The notes below the pieces were generated by a model, which saw only the letters and a list, made by a program, of their open reading frames with translations, was not told the DNA's origin and made no database searches. Shown here piece by piece: positions 44,149-55,042 of a stretch of 64,000 nucleotides of DNA (positions are counted from its first letter, which is position 1; each line of letters begins with the position of its first letter). The position numbers and the translations under genes were made by a program. This stretch comes from Triatoma infestans. Taxonomy: Eukaryota > Arthropoda > Insecta > Hemiptera > Reduviidae. The stretch spans positions 1 through 64,000 of the forward strand of contig JAAEAF010006507.1 in NCBI GenBank assembly GCA_011037195.1, read 5' to 3'.

Positions 44149-45115
44149 TCTGGTGTGAAACACTCACACAACTTTCTCTTACTCCAGTTCTCAAAATTAT
44201 AATTGACAAAGGTTATAGTTTGTGTATCAAATATAACGAAATTCATTGGGAACTGAAAAAAAAAGTGTTCAGTAAAAGCACACTTCCGGCTTACTAATTT
44301 TCTTAAACTTGTAATTTTGGCCATCCATTTATTTTTAATTATTATTGTTTGGATGATAGAATTGTATAATCAACTATGATACCACTTTAGAGGAAGCTGT
44401 TACCCCACCTCTCCTCTAAAAGTGCCCTTAATGAATTTTCCCAGAGAAATGTTTTAAATAAAAGATGTAGATCATTGCATGTTTAGTTTATATAGGAAGT
44501 TTCAAGAAAATCGTCGCAGCCAGTTTTGAAAAAATCGCGAAAAAGTGAAAAAAATCATTTAGTAAAGTGTTAAAACAAAGGCACTTCCGGTTATCCAATT
44601 TTTTTCAAATTCGGAATTTTAACAACATATTCAATTCTAATTAACATTATTTAGATCACAGAATTGTCTAATAAACTGAAATAGCAGTTAAGACGAAAAC
44701 CTAACCCCACCCATCCCCTAGAAGTGGCCTTAAATGAATTTTACCGGAGAAATGTTTCAAATAAAAGTTGTAGCTGTGTGTAGTTGACATGCCAAGTTTG
44801 AAGAAGATCATTGGAGCCATTTTTGAGAAAATCGCTAAAACGTAAAAAAACCAACTAATAAAATGGTACTTTCGGTTGAGGACAGATGACCCACTGTCAG
44901 ATCCCATGGAATATCAAGTTTGAACTTTCTACGATTTTTCGTTTTTGAACTATGATGTTCACATACATACACACGCACGCACACACACAGCCCATTTTCT
45001 AAAAACCACTTTTTTGGACTCAGGGTACCTCAAAACGGATATTTCCGGTGAAAACCCAATATCGAAAATTTGACACGATTACAATACTTCCTCTTACTAG
45101 GAGTAAGAGAAAGTA
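44149..45115 (-). mobile_element. CCGGAAGT element, copy 14, both ends intact
   Basis: 967 bp: TCTGGTGTGAAACACTCAC and ACTTTCTCTTACTCC at one end, two core units with CACTTCCGG motifs, CACGCACGC microsatellite, and the complete hairpin CTCTTACTAGGAGTAAGAG followed by AAAGTAAAAA at the other. The 15-base subterminal inverted repeats are perfect here. Confidence 0.9.
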
Positions 45116-45368
45116 AAAAGTTCAACTATTTAATAATCTGTGAAATGTGATTGTTATTTTGGAAAGAGGGCGGGCCAAACGATTGCCTTGGCCATTAACG
45201 CCCTCGATCCATTTCTCTCTTGATCCATGGCCACATGAGTTTATTATTTATTTAAGTTTTTCGTTTGTTTTTTTTAATTACTGTTTAATATTTATTTACA
45301 AGTCAATATTTTTTAAATATGAAAATTGTTATGGAGATCATTGTTGAGCATCTCTACGAATAAATTAG

Positions 45369-45412
<44 letters not shown>

Positions 45413-46065
45413 CCGTTCAGAATTGCAATCGCATTCAACCAATTTTCTTTAAATACTCAGACTTATGACAACACATTTATTTCTTATTTATATTAAACAG
45501 ATGATAGGATCACATATTAAATGGAAATGGCACTTTAAAGAAAAGAAAGATGGAAGCAAGAAGCAGGAAAAAATTAGAAATTTTTAAATATATTTTGTAA
45601 ATATTAGTTTGGATGGAAAATTGGACGGTTGGCTGGTAAGGGGAACGAGAAACCATTAGTGATAGACAAGTGACGAGCCCAAGTATATTGTAAGAAAACC
45701 GAGGTTATGTGGTGATACTTGTATGTACAATAGATCAAACTGAAAGGATACAGAGCCATTTCCTCAAGAAGTCTTCAACGTGTCACGTCGTTATTTTCAC
45801 CTAGCGTTCTACACTGTCTCTCTCTGTCTGTTAATCCATCCTTGTCTTATATTTAGTTTCGCTCATATTTATTTATAAATATCTATCTAGTCATTAAATT
45901 AGTTATCTTTAAATATAGTTAAATTCTAGTCCCTAATTCTCTCTTTTATTACATGTCATTATCCAAATCAGTTTCAATTAAAATATTTTATAAGTTAAAT
46001 AGAACCGCTCGTCCCTTGCTACGTAACTATTATATCTATATATATAAAATATAAAATATAACTAT

Positions 46066-46099
<34 letters not shown>

Positions 46100-46399
46100 A
46101 GCACCCAACATCATATTACTAAAGTCTAACTTTCACCAAAATGAATTTTTCTGTGGAATGTTTCAAATAAAAGTCCGCTCTCTCTTAATCTTACAGGCCG
46201 TATCTATTTGGAGAAACCCTACTTATTTAAAATAAGATATTTTGCAAAGTTTATTAAAGATTATTCAGTAATTCAAAGGTTCAGCATCCTGTAATTTTTG
46301 TTTACTGCTTCTTACAACCCAGTAAGGATCAAATTTTCGAAATTGAGTTTTGTCGATCTCTAAAGCCTTAGAACTCATGGATAAGTATGGGCTGTGACT
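45116..46399. other. Unassigned region, AAC microsatellite, CCGGAAGT scraps
   Basis: (AAC)n at 45369-45413 and (TA)n near 46070-46100. Short CCGGAAGT scraps at 46140-46175 (GTTTCAAATAAAAG) and 46303-46350 (AACCCAGTAAGGATC, AAATTTTCGAAATTGAG). The 45600-46020 stretch vaguely resembles the family D LTR-like elements (AACCGCTCGTCCCTTGCTAC). Confidence 0.45.
45369..45413. repeat. Microsatellite (AAC)n
   Basis: Fifteen consecutive AAC units. Confidence 0.95.
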
Positions 46400-46479
46400 G
46401 AATACTCTGAAGCCCTTCAGTGCGCAGCCAATAGCAAATATCGGCATTAAAGTACCCAACTGCTCTCTTTCTATAGAAA

Positions 46480-47065
46480 TGATTTCTATAAGATTAACTC
46501 AGTGCTGAAAGAGCTAAAAGCTCTATCTTTGACCTGCATCCAGGAAATGTATCCATCTAACAACGAGTGGACACCAGTTTATACCGATGGCCCCGCAGAT
46601 AAGACAACAAAAACTGCCAGTGTTGGTTTCTACTTTCCTGGATTGTTTGCGGGTGGACTGGCTTTAGGGTTGGCAGAACGTCCAACTTGATGAGGAGTTG
46701 GTAGCTTCCTTCAAACTAGCCACCTTTGGCTAAATCTGAGGGCCTCGATAAGAGGAAGGTCATATTACATATAATAGATTCAAAAGCTGCTATACTATCA
46801 CGATTGTTCCTGACTTAAACAAAACTGCAAATCAAATCAAGACTTTCATTAGTGAGCTAATTTATAGGAAATGCCAAGCCGGATACCAGTGGATCAGTGG
46901 CAAGAAGTGGCAGATAGACTGGCAAAAAAAAACGACAAGTCTGCTCCAGCCCTCTGAGGTGATCACCTTACGATTAGGCTGTGTCAGCCATCTTAAGTGA
47001 GTTATCAAAAATTGTTGCTGAACAGCAGAAAACAAAGTGTTTCTAACAAGCGCTTGGGAATCCTG
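46480..47065 (+). pseudogene. LINE RNase H remnant, first segment
   Basis: Plus strand. ELKALSLTCIQEMYPS and WTPVYTDGPADKTTK form the start of a LINE RNase H: the family has VYTDGSA, here DGP. KTASVGFYFPGLF follows. Further on, in other frames, IIDSKAA-like residues, TFISELIYRKCQAGYQWI, and DRLAKK-like residues (ADRLAKKNDKSAPAL) belong to the second half of the domain. Several stops and frame changes are present. The last ~175 bases (46889-47065) are repeated at 48661-48833, on the far side of a Helitron fragment. Confidence 0.65.
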
Positions 47066-47089
47066 CTTTTCCATTGTCTTCTGTACTTC

Positions 47090-48640
47090 CATGTCCATAC
47101 AGTGGGTAACCATCATTGCCAGTGATTGTTTCTTGTAACAACTCTCGAGGATACCATTTAGAGCATTTTCAATCGATCATTCACGGTGAATTTGTATTGA
47201 TTGCTCCCTTGGTCCGTTATCATGTTCTTAATCACAACTTCGAACAATTCATTACCAGTTGTGGGATCTGGTATTTCGGCAGATTTCATTTGGCATTATC
47301 TTCACAGTAAGCCACATAAAATGTGCGCATGTGGCAATCCTCTTTTTTGCCACTCCACAGAGTTCATCCAACATTGTGATTCTCCGTAATAATATTGTAG
47401 AGAAGTAATGAAATTAATTAATGTCTTCAGTTATTATATCGTGTCGATCAGTAGGAGATTGTCCTGGAAACAGTAAATCATTTATTTCATCTCATGCTGG
47501 AATTCATGTAAATGAAATAAAAAGATCAGGACAACCTTATTTCCGCACATACGTGATAGCGTCCTGCGCATATTCGTGCATATGTCGCGGACTACCAATA
47601 TATGTTTCAGGCAATATGGTTATCTTTCCTAAGTCGCTTATATCACCATCATTATCTATCTCACCTCTCAAATGTGTCGTCAAATAGTAAATCAAATAAA
47701 CAAAAACGGACCTACGGACGTATGTGTCGGATTCGTATGTGTCGACGATGTACTGATAAGAGCTGACGAAATTTCAGAATATGATTATCTTCACGTACCA
47801 CAATCCGCTAGATTCAGCTGTGACTGTGTTTATCATTTTGATGATAACCATCTTGACCGGATAGAAACATAATTGGATATTGCAAGGGATCGTAGCATCT
47901 ACAAGTGTCAGCAATTCTTTGTAGTTGCTCATTTCTGCGCGGCAAAACGATATCGTGAGGATAAAATTTTTCTCCAGCCATGACAATTGCAACCTCATCA
48001 ATTGTCGGCGCGTTATATCGTCTGACATGCTCACTTGCCGGTGTTTGATCAGCACGAACAACAATTCTATGGCTGTCTGATCACATGAGATCAATCGCAT
48101 TTTTGAACATCCGAATTAAATTATTGCTGTCTTGTTACATTTTTTGCAACAACTCAACAATATGCCTTCTGACTCCAGTAGAGATCTGTCATTTGATTGG
48201 TCATTTTTATCTCCCATGAAATAGATTTGGAGAAATTTACAGTCATTGTCGGGAAAAGAAAGCAAAAAGCCAGCTTTGTGGTAAATTTGTCCCAGAATTT
48301 TAAATATCGGCATAAAATGTTCCACTATAACGTTGGCGAGTCATCTGAAAACATGAATTGTATTTTCTAATGTTTTTTTTTTGGAAATGTTTTGAAATAT
48401 CAGTAATTCCATTTAACAAACTTATCACTGGTTCTATTGGCTGCTCAAGTTCAGGTAGCTTTATTTTTCCGCTCACGCAGCACATACCCGGGGCTTCTTC
48501 TTTAATATTCATTACTGTGCATTGCGAACAAACTTTATCCATTTTTCCGATTTGAACGAATGTACATGAGGTATTATACGTATTGAATATCCGGTTCGTA
48601 CGCAAAAGCAATTCGATTATATGAAGCTCGATCATTCAGA
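47090..48640 (-). pseudogene. Helitron Rep (HUH nuclease) and N-terminal region, degraded
   Basis: Minus strand, from 48640 down. N-terminal region: IGKMDKVCSQC, EEAPGMCCVSGKIKLPELEQ, NIRKYNSCFQMT (48560-48320); then PIFKILGQIYHKAGFLLSFP and CKFLQIYFMG (48315-48210). RADQTPASEH-like and NAPTIDEVAIVMAG-like residues are readable in mixed frames around 48060-47950. Near 47640-47430: ITILPETYIGSPRHMHEYAQ, DAITYVRK, CPDLFISFT. Then VEWQKRGLPHAHIL (47380-47300) carries the HUH metal-binding motif of the rolling-circle nuclease, followed by IPDPTTGNELFEVVIKNMI and YPRELLQETITGNDGYPLY (to about 47090). The helicase domain is missing. The protein would nick and join single-stranded DNA in rolling-circle transposition. 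Many stops and frameshifts; inactive. Confidence 0.85.
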
Positions 48641-48660
48641 TATTGCGTATGCATACGTTC

Positions 48661-48833
48661 AGTGGCAATGAAATGGCAGATAGATTGGCAAAAAAAGAAA
48701 ACGACAAATCTGCTCCAGCCCTCTGAGGTGATCACCTTACGATTAGGCTGTGTCAGCCATCATAAGTGGAGTTATCAAGAATAGTTGCTGAAACCAGAAA
48801 CAAAGTGTTTCTAACAAGCGCTGGGAAAGCCTA
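48661..48833 (+). repeat. Direct duplicate of LINE RNase H end (46889-47065)
   Basis: SGNEMADRLAKKENDKSAPA is readable, better preserved than in the first copy. The nucleotide match includes CCCTCTGAGGTGATCACC and GATTAGGCTGTGTCAGCC. The two copies flank the Helitron fragment in the same orientation. Confidence 0.75.
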
Positions 48834-48867
48834 TTGAAAAACAAGATCCCTTCTGGTCTGCCCTGCA

Positions 48868-49737
48868 ATTGTTCACCGGAAATACATATTGTGAGATCTA
48901 CGGATCCTGAAAGTGGTTTGTTCTAAATCGATCGGCCGGAAGTACCAAACATTACTCAATAGATTTTTTAGTTTTTTGCAACTTTGTCAAAAAAGGGCTC
49001 CCACGATTTTTTTAAACTTGGTTTATCCACTAATCATAAAAAAAAAAAAGCTATAACTTTTATTTGAAACATTCAGTTATATATGAAATCTGTAGCTTGT
49101 AACATTGTAGTGGAAGAAAGAAATGAAAGAAAATAAATAGTTTTGAAAAATAGTTTAGAATATTTTATAGTTTGAAAAATAGAATTTTGTTAATATTTTA
49201 AATGTATCTTAATACAGTGAAAAGAGGCAGGTACTATAATTTAAGGTCATTGTTATAAAGAGACAAAGGCTCAAAAATACGTTAAATTAATACAATGCCA
49301 CTTGGCCAACTGTTTTGTAAGAGAAGGCATTCCTTCAAGACAGTCTGCATTCTGCTTTGAAAAAGAGAACACTTGCTTCAGGAATCGCACTTTAAAAATC
49401 AGTGCCACCTTAAGTTAAAACATAAGAGCTTTGCATTTAATCTAAATAAATACTTAATTTCATAAACATAATAGTTGTGATATTGTAAAATATTTAAATA
49501 TCTTTAAAGATAAATATATTTAATTTAATCTACCAGTGTTTTCTTAATTATTTCTTATTACTTCTCTCTTAAACATATATACTCACAAGCCCCATTACAA
49601 AATCGCTCGTGCTACACAAGCTACTACAAATATACAACACATCCAAAAACATTTCAATATCCACATAAATAAATAGAAATATCAAAACTATGTGAATTGC
49701 AATAAAAGAAAAATCATATGAGTGTTTCAGACCAGAT
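48868..49737 (+). mobile_element. CCGGAAGT element, old copy, interrupted by an LTR-like element
   Basis: Left piece 48868-49101: GTTCACCGGAAATACATATTG, GGCCGGAAGTACC, CTATAACTTTTATTTGAAAC. Right piece about 49653-49737: GCAATAAAAGAAAAATCATATG and GTGTTTCAGACCAGA. The middle of the core is lost. Confidence 0.55.
49106..49648 (+). mobile_element. LTR-like element (family D), copy
   Basis: Starts TGTAGTGGAAGAAAG. ACAT lies on both sides (49102-49105 and 49649-49652). Shared blocks include CAATGCCACTTGGCCAACTG, CAGTCTGCATTCTGC and AAATCGCTCGTGCTAC. Inserted in a CCGGAAGT copy. Confidence 0.55.
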
Positions 49738-52170
49738 TTTTTTAGTATACTAACAGTATCTAGGAACTGCTAGGAATAGAGTCATTCTTGAATTCCTTGG
49801 TCTAAAACAGGTATCTAACCATTTAAAGTGACGGTTGTAAAAATAGTAGCGGTCTGTTATATAAATGTATCTAGGTTATTGCCAATAAATTGTAATAGCC
49901 AAAAACACCATGGTTTGCCCGTTTTTTTTTTAGTCAGTGGTGTTACCTTGATATACATACATGCTCCATAAACATGTAATAGGGGGGGGGCTCATATATT
50001 TCTTGTAAATATAATCATTTATAATTTTTTTGAAGGTTTTTTTTTTTTTGTTAAATCTACTCTAATAGTTGTCCTATATTTTAAAAAATATTTTTTTTTT
50101 TTTCAATATATGCAAAGTGATTTATGATTTACTATTATGTTTATATAAAAATAGTAAAAGCTCTTAACTATTACATAATACACTTTACATGAAAGTTTAA
50201 TAGAAAATTTCGTGCTATTATTACAGTGCCCCATTATTGATTACATGGAAGTTCTGGCACAAAGCAGACTCCCAAGAGCTTGTTTGCATCCTTGTTTACT
50301 GTGTAGTACTGTAAACTTTATTGAAAAGTCATCTCTATTTTGCAAGTGTATGCAAATAAAAGAATATAGGCATCATTTATTTAATAAATTCATTAAGTTG
50401 ATTTATGTTTGATTAAAAATAAAATAATAATATGAAATAATAAAGAATATACCGGTATCTTTTTAAGTTATTACAATTTAAAGCAGGAATTTAAAAAAAT
50501 AAATACTTAGAACATACAATAAAATTAACTAATTTAAAACTATTTCTAAGATCAGTGTGGCAATACTCGTCCATTATTGAGTCTGACTGATCATGGTCAT
50601 AGCATGGTTTTGCTTGAATGAGAAAAAGACACAACTCCATGAACTTTTGCTATTGCAAGGACCTATCAGTGCGAGATTCCTCCCAAACTGGGGAATCATC
50701 CGCAGCGACGGATGTTGGGAGGTGTCTCACATGGAATCTATGTATGGCTATGGAATCTATGTGCAAGCACTAGACTTGGGTTTATGCTCTAAACCAATGA
50801 TTACCGTAAACAGGATGTCACAAAAGATAATTTACGGGTCGTGTTGATTGGTTCTAAGAACTTCAATAAGATCTTACAATAGACAACTTCAGATCGCTAG
50901 CCACTGATTATGGTCTATATGAGATCTAAATAAAATTTATATTAAAAATATGTATATATACTCACGTAATCCAGAACAGCAAGTGAAGTATTGGAAAAAA
51001 ACTCTTACCTGAAACAAAGAAAAAAAGATTAAATCATGAAAGAAAAGCGGATTCTTATTATAAATAAATAAGGGTAAGAATAAGTGGTTGATCCCATAGT
51101 AGCAATAGCATTTTACTGATAGTCGTGCGAAAGCTTCGCCAAACTACCATTTAAAACAATCATCAACCGACAAATCTAATATCCATCACCGAATTCGAAG
51201 ATTTAATTTGAAGAATTTAAAAAAACAAAATTCTGGTATTAAACACTCAAAGTACTTAATTCTTAATACAATTCTAAATGTAAAAATTTCTTTTTTCTGT
51301 AACTTCAATAATAATAAAAAGGAATTGTTTTTTTTTTTTTCTCACAAGTGAAAAAAAGTAATATTATACAATTCTAACTAGCCCGATATCTAGGAGCAAT
51401 ACACGGAAACAGAAACTATTACAAATCAAATCCACAAATAACAATGCATATGAGCTTATATCAAACAAAGTATGTAGGTTATACAGAGTGAAAGTATTTG
51501 ACTTGATTTAAGTACATTTACAGTATTAGCAACTTTTCGTACTTTTTTCTACATTCATATAAGATAAAAACCAATTTAATTGGAGATTGCAGGAAAATAG
51601 TTAATATTTAACCCCTGAGTAACGTATTTTTACATTGGTCGTTCAGTGTAGAATTACTTTACTCATTGCACTCGTGTGTTAGAATACCTGAACTCGAGTG
51701 TAAAAAAAAAAAAAAACATTATCTTACTCATTGCTTGATTTATAACGATTAAATGGAATTTAATATTCAACGTTTATTTTTATAAGCGAATCATCTTATA
51801 TACACAAATGCCTATCACATTTATTTATCCATCCTAATTGGTAAGCTAGAATCTAATTGGGAAACGTGAAAGTAAAAAAAAAAAAATGCAAGACCATAAT
51901 CATTGCAATATAATATGCTATATCAAATTAGCTAAAAAGCAGACTCATATAGTGAGATTATCAGGCAACAGATGGCCAAAAACTGATCCCCGTCGGAAGC
52001 TGACCTAATAATATAAAAAAAAAAAAAAAATATCCAGTTAAATTTAAAAATAGTTGAATTTTCTTTAATCAAATCTGGATTAGAAATATTTATCAATAAA
52101 TCTGGAAATATGAAGCAAAAAGAAATCACCAAAATATTCTAAAATCAGTAGGCTTGATGCTAAAAAAAAA
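49738..52170. other. Unassigned 2.4-kb AT-rich region
   Basis: No recognised protein, terminal repeat or element. G run at 49982-49990, many T/A runs. The open frames at 50212-50412 and 50593-50847 have no similarity I can name and no initiation or splice context that supports them. Confidence 0.6.
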
Positions 52171-52826
52171 TCTGTGTAAACCCACACAACTTTCTCTTAC
52201 TCCAGTTCTCCAAATTATAATTGACAGCTTTTATAGTTTGTGTACCAAATTTAATAAGATTCGTCGAAAACTGAACAAATTGTTCAGTAAAAGCGCACTT
52301 CCGGTTTACTAATTTTCTTGAAACTTGGAATTTCAGCCATCCATTTATTTCTAACTAATTATGTTTGTATGATAGAATTGTATAATCAACTAGGATAGCA
52401 CTTTAGATGAAAATCTAACCCTACCCCTCCCCTAAAAGTGCCTTTAAAAGAATTTTCCCAGAGAAATGTTTTAGATAAACGTTGTAGATCTTTGCATGTT
52501 TAGTTTATATACGAAGTTTCATAAAAATCGTCGGAGCCATTTTTGAGAAAAATTTGAAAAAGTGAATAAATCATTTAGTAAAGTGGTAAAGTAAACGCAC
52601 TTCGGTTATCCGATTTTTTCAAACTCGGAATTTCAACAACATATTTAATTCTAATTAACATTATTTAGATGACAGAATTGTCTAATAAACTGAAATAGCA
52701 GTTTAGATGAAAATCTAACCCCACCCCTCCCCTAAAAGTGCCCTTCAATGCATTTCCCGTAGAAATGTTTCTAATCAAAGTTTTAGCTCTTTGTATGTGT
52801 GGTTGATGTTTAAAGTTTAAAGAAAA
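52171..52826 (-). mobile_element. CCGGAAGT element, copy 16, runs into assembly gap
   Basis: TCTGTGTAAACCCACACAACT and ACTTTCTCTTACTCC at the tail end, two well-preserved core units with GCACTTCCGG, then cut by N bases inside the second or third unit. Confidence 0.8.
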
Positions 52827-53178
52827 NNNNNNNNNNNNNNNNNNNNNNNNNNNNNNNNNNNNNNNNNNNNNNNNNNNNNNNNNNNNNNNNNNNNNNNNNN
52901 NNNNNNNNNNNNNNNNNNNNNNNNNNNNNNNNNNNNNNNNNNNNNNNNNNNNNNNNNNNNNNNNNNNNNNNNNNNNNNNNNNNNNNNNNNNNNNNNNNNN
53001 NNNNNNNNNNNNNNNNNNNNNNNNNNNNNNNNNNNNNNNNNNNNNNNNNNNNNNNNNNNNNNNNNNNNNNNNNNNNNNNNNNNNNNNNNNNNNNNNNNNN
53101 NNNNNNNNNNNNNNNNNNNNNNNNNNNNNNNNNNNNNNNNNNNNNNNNNNNNNNNNNNNNNNNNNNNNNNNNNNNNNN
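52827..53178. other. Assembly gap (352 N)
   Basis: Run of undetermined bases between a CCGGAAGT element and a LINE. The missing part probably holds the element's head and the LINE's upstream coding sequence. Confidence 1.
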
Positions 53179-54096
53179 GGGGACTGGCCTGTCAGGGGCG
53201 GGAGCATGATTGCAGGAGTTGGATAGAGGGAGTTCGGTGGCTTTGGGTGGTTTGGCCACTGTGTTCCAGTCCGAGGTGGTGGGTATTATTGAATGCTGCC
53301 GCCTTGTGGGGAGTGGCAGGGAGAGATCAAAGAGGTGCGGATTTTCTCTGATAATCAAGCCGCACTGAGGGCTTTGAGCAAGCCATGGTGGAGCTCGAAA
53401 CTAGTGAGAGAATATAGGAGAAGGCTTAACGCTTTTGGCTCGGAGGGGTAAGATGAGTCTCTATTGGATACCCGGACATGCGGAAATAGAGGGCAAAGAG
53501 AGGGCGGATCAGTTGGCTAGGGAGGGATCATCATTATCATTTTGTGGTCCTGAACCAGCCCTTGCCGTCACAAAGAAGCTTCGCGACAAACAGATTAGAC
53601 TTTGGGAGACCAGAGTCCTGGAGAAATGCTGGGGGGGGACACGCAGGGGTGCCTCCAAGCTAAAGGATTTATAAAAGGCATTAAGCAGGGAGTTTCGGAG
53701 TATCTCCTGTCCCTCAGTAGGACAGGTCTGAGGACCTTGGTGGGGATAGTGACTGGACTCACTTGGGTGTCTAGTCACTTCTTTAACATAGGGAAGACGT
53801 CTAGTCACATTTGTCAGAATTGCGACGACGGAGTCAGGGAAACGGTGTATCACAATTTATGTCAGTGCCCCCGTTTCGCTGGTACTAGGTTTCGCGTATT
53901 TGGGAGGGCACCACTCTCGCAGGATTGCCTGGGCGAGTGCGAGTTCAATGATATCTTGGGATATTGTAGATTGACTGGTAAGCTATCGAGTGAGATTATT
54001 TAAGGGGATGATATGGTGGGCATCGGGGGGATAAAAGCCATATAGTCTTAGGTCCCACGCCATCAGGCACCCGGTATAATAATAATAATAATAAGT
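53179..54096 (+). pseudogene. I-like LINE: RNase H, tail and (TAA)n end, frameshifted
   Basis: Plus strand. After the gap: GTGLSGAGA, stop, then VFQSEVVGIIECCRLVGSG (RNase H glutamate), a frame change to FSDNQAALRALSKPWW (aspartate), another to YWIPGHAEIEGKERADQLAR (His and Asp, 53465-53520), and another near 53640. The final frame (53602-54003) contains LSRTGLRTLVGIVTGLTWVS, CQNCDDGVRETVYHNLCQC and TRFRVFG before stopping at 54001. The C-x2-C-x8-H-x4-C tail is clear. A ~70-base 3'UTR ends in TAA repeats (54077-54096) instead of poly(A), a hallmark of the I-element group. Four lesions make it non-functional. Confidence 0.8.
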
Positions 54097-54157
54097 GTGT
54101 AAACTGAATTTGCTCTATGCAAGTCTGTTCTGTATCACACTTTTTGACAAAAAGCAT

Positions 54158-54188
54158 CCTGATGATGGGTGAACATCCAAAACCAGTC
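54158..54188 (+). ncRNA. Hammerhead-like motif, second type
   Basis: CCTGATGATGGG, loop, CATCCA, AAACCAGTC. CTGATGA and a GTC site are intact and the stem II bases TGGG/CATCCA pair partly, but GAAAC has become AAAAC. It resembles the CTGATGA..GAAACCGGTC motifs of Penelope-like or SINE-like elements in other animals. Probably a relic. Confidence 0.35.
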
Positions 54189-54344
54189 GATGACCACGAA
54201 AAGAAGCAGGCTATGACGGAAAATATCTCTGATGCTTTCCAGCTCTTGGGAACCAACCACAATAACTATTTTGTTATACCTAGAGACGTTAAATTATTAA
54301 AAAAATTGTGAATACTAGAATTTGAAAATATTGACAAAATCCCC

Positions 54345-54378
54345 ATTACTTTCTCTTTTATTAGTAAGAGAAAATATA
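54345..54378 (+). repeat. CCGGAAGT element terminal hairpin scrap
   Basis: ATTACTTTCTCTTTTATTAG then TAAGAGAAAATA: a hairpin terminus with nothing of the element behind it. Confidence 0.45.
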
Positions 54379-54416
54379 GCTCGCACACGCTCAAGCCTTT
54401 TGTTATTTTCGGGGTA

Positions 54417-55031
54417 ATTTTTTTTTTGAAGGGGGGCCAACGCACTGCGACCTTTTCTGGTCTATTGTGCAGTGCCCACAGCACCCAGCTGAACATCCGT
54501 TCTACAAAACCTCCATCAGGTTGAGATCCCCGAGGACTCCCAGTACCCTGACAGGCTCTAGAGAGGATATATCCCCCTCTTCCACCTGGTAGCTATCCAG
54601 GTTCTTGAATCTTCTCTGAGTGGCAGCCTCGCAGTCTGTTTGTTAGGAGATGTAATGGAGTTTCCTCCAGCTCCCCACAGAACCTGCATCAGCTGTCACT
54701 TTCCAAATCCAGCTTCACCAGGTGTCCTCTAAGTCGGGAATGCCCCTTAAGGAAACCCGTAAGAACGCGGAGCTTGTTCTTGCTCAATCCGATGCCGGCC
54801 TCCGATCTCCGTTGGTTATAATTTCCCAAGCAGATCTTGGTCTGCCACAAACTGGGGAGGGAGTACCAGAGTTAAGATTTTCTTGTCTCCTCCTCCTTCC
54901 TAACTTCCTCCAACAGAAACTGGTCGCTGACCCCACAAAAAGGTTCCGGCCCTAGAAGCGGGGTCGTAGCACCTATCTTGGCCAGGGCTCGGCCATCTCA
55001 TTCCCTTCAATGCCAACACGGCCCGGCATCC
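54417..55031 (-). mobile_element. 5'-truncated LINE (family B) with TSD and poly(A)
   Basis: Flanked by TTTTCGGGGTA (54406-54416 and 55032-55042). Minus orientation, 615 bp; the tail on the minus strand is GGCCCCCCTTCAAAAAAAA. Same family as 18132-18668. Confidence 0.85.
54490..55025 (-). pseudogene. LINE family B RNase H end and tail, frameshifted
   Basis: Minus strand from 55025: MPGRVGIEGNEMAEALAKIG is the RNase H C-terminal motif (family WxPGHVGIEGNExADxLAK; here His has become Arg, which would remove a catalytic residue). Then LGPEPFCGVSDQFLLEEVRK, LWQTKICLGNYNQRRSE, KNKLRVLTGFLKGHSRLRGH, FCGELEETPLHLL, and a frame-shifted CHSEKIQEPG. In the LTGHC phrase the sequence is LKGHS. Frameshifts and stops interrupt the reading. 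The protein end matches the plus-strand copy near 18.3 kb. Confidence 0.75.
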
Positions 55032-55042
55032 TTTTCGGGGTA

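Noticed and set aside
48300..48635. Host gene on the minus strand
   Set aside because: The residues match the N-terminal region of Helitron Rep proteins and the downstream HUH motif lies on the same strand, so this is a transposon remnant.
50593..50847. 84-codon plus-strand frame
   Set aside because: Not recognised and isolated; no initiation, splice or polyadenylation context supports a gene.
52665..53358. Long open frames spanning the N run
   Set aside because: They are open only because undetermined bases contain no stops; the real coding signal on the plus strand after the gap is LINE RNase H.
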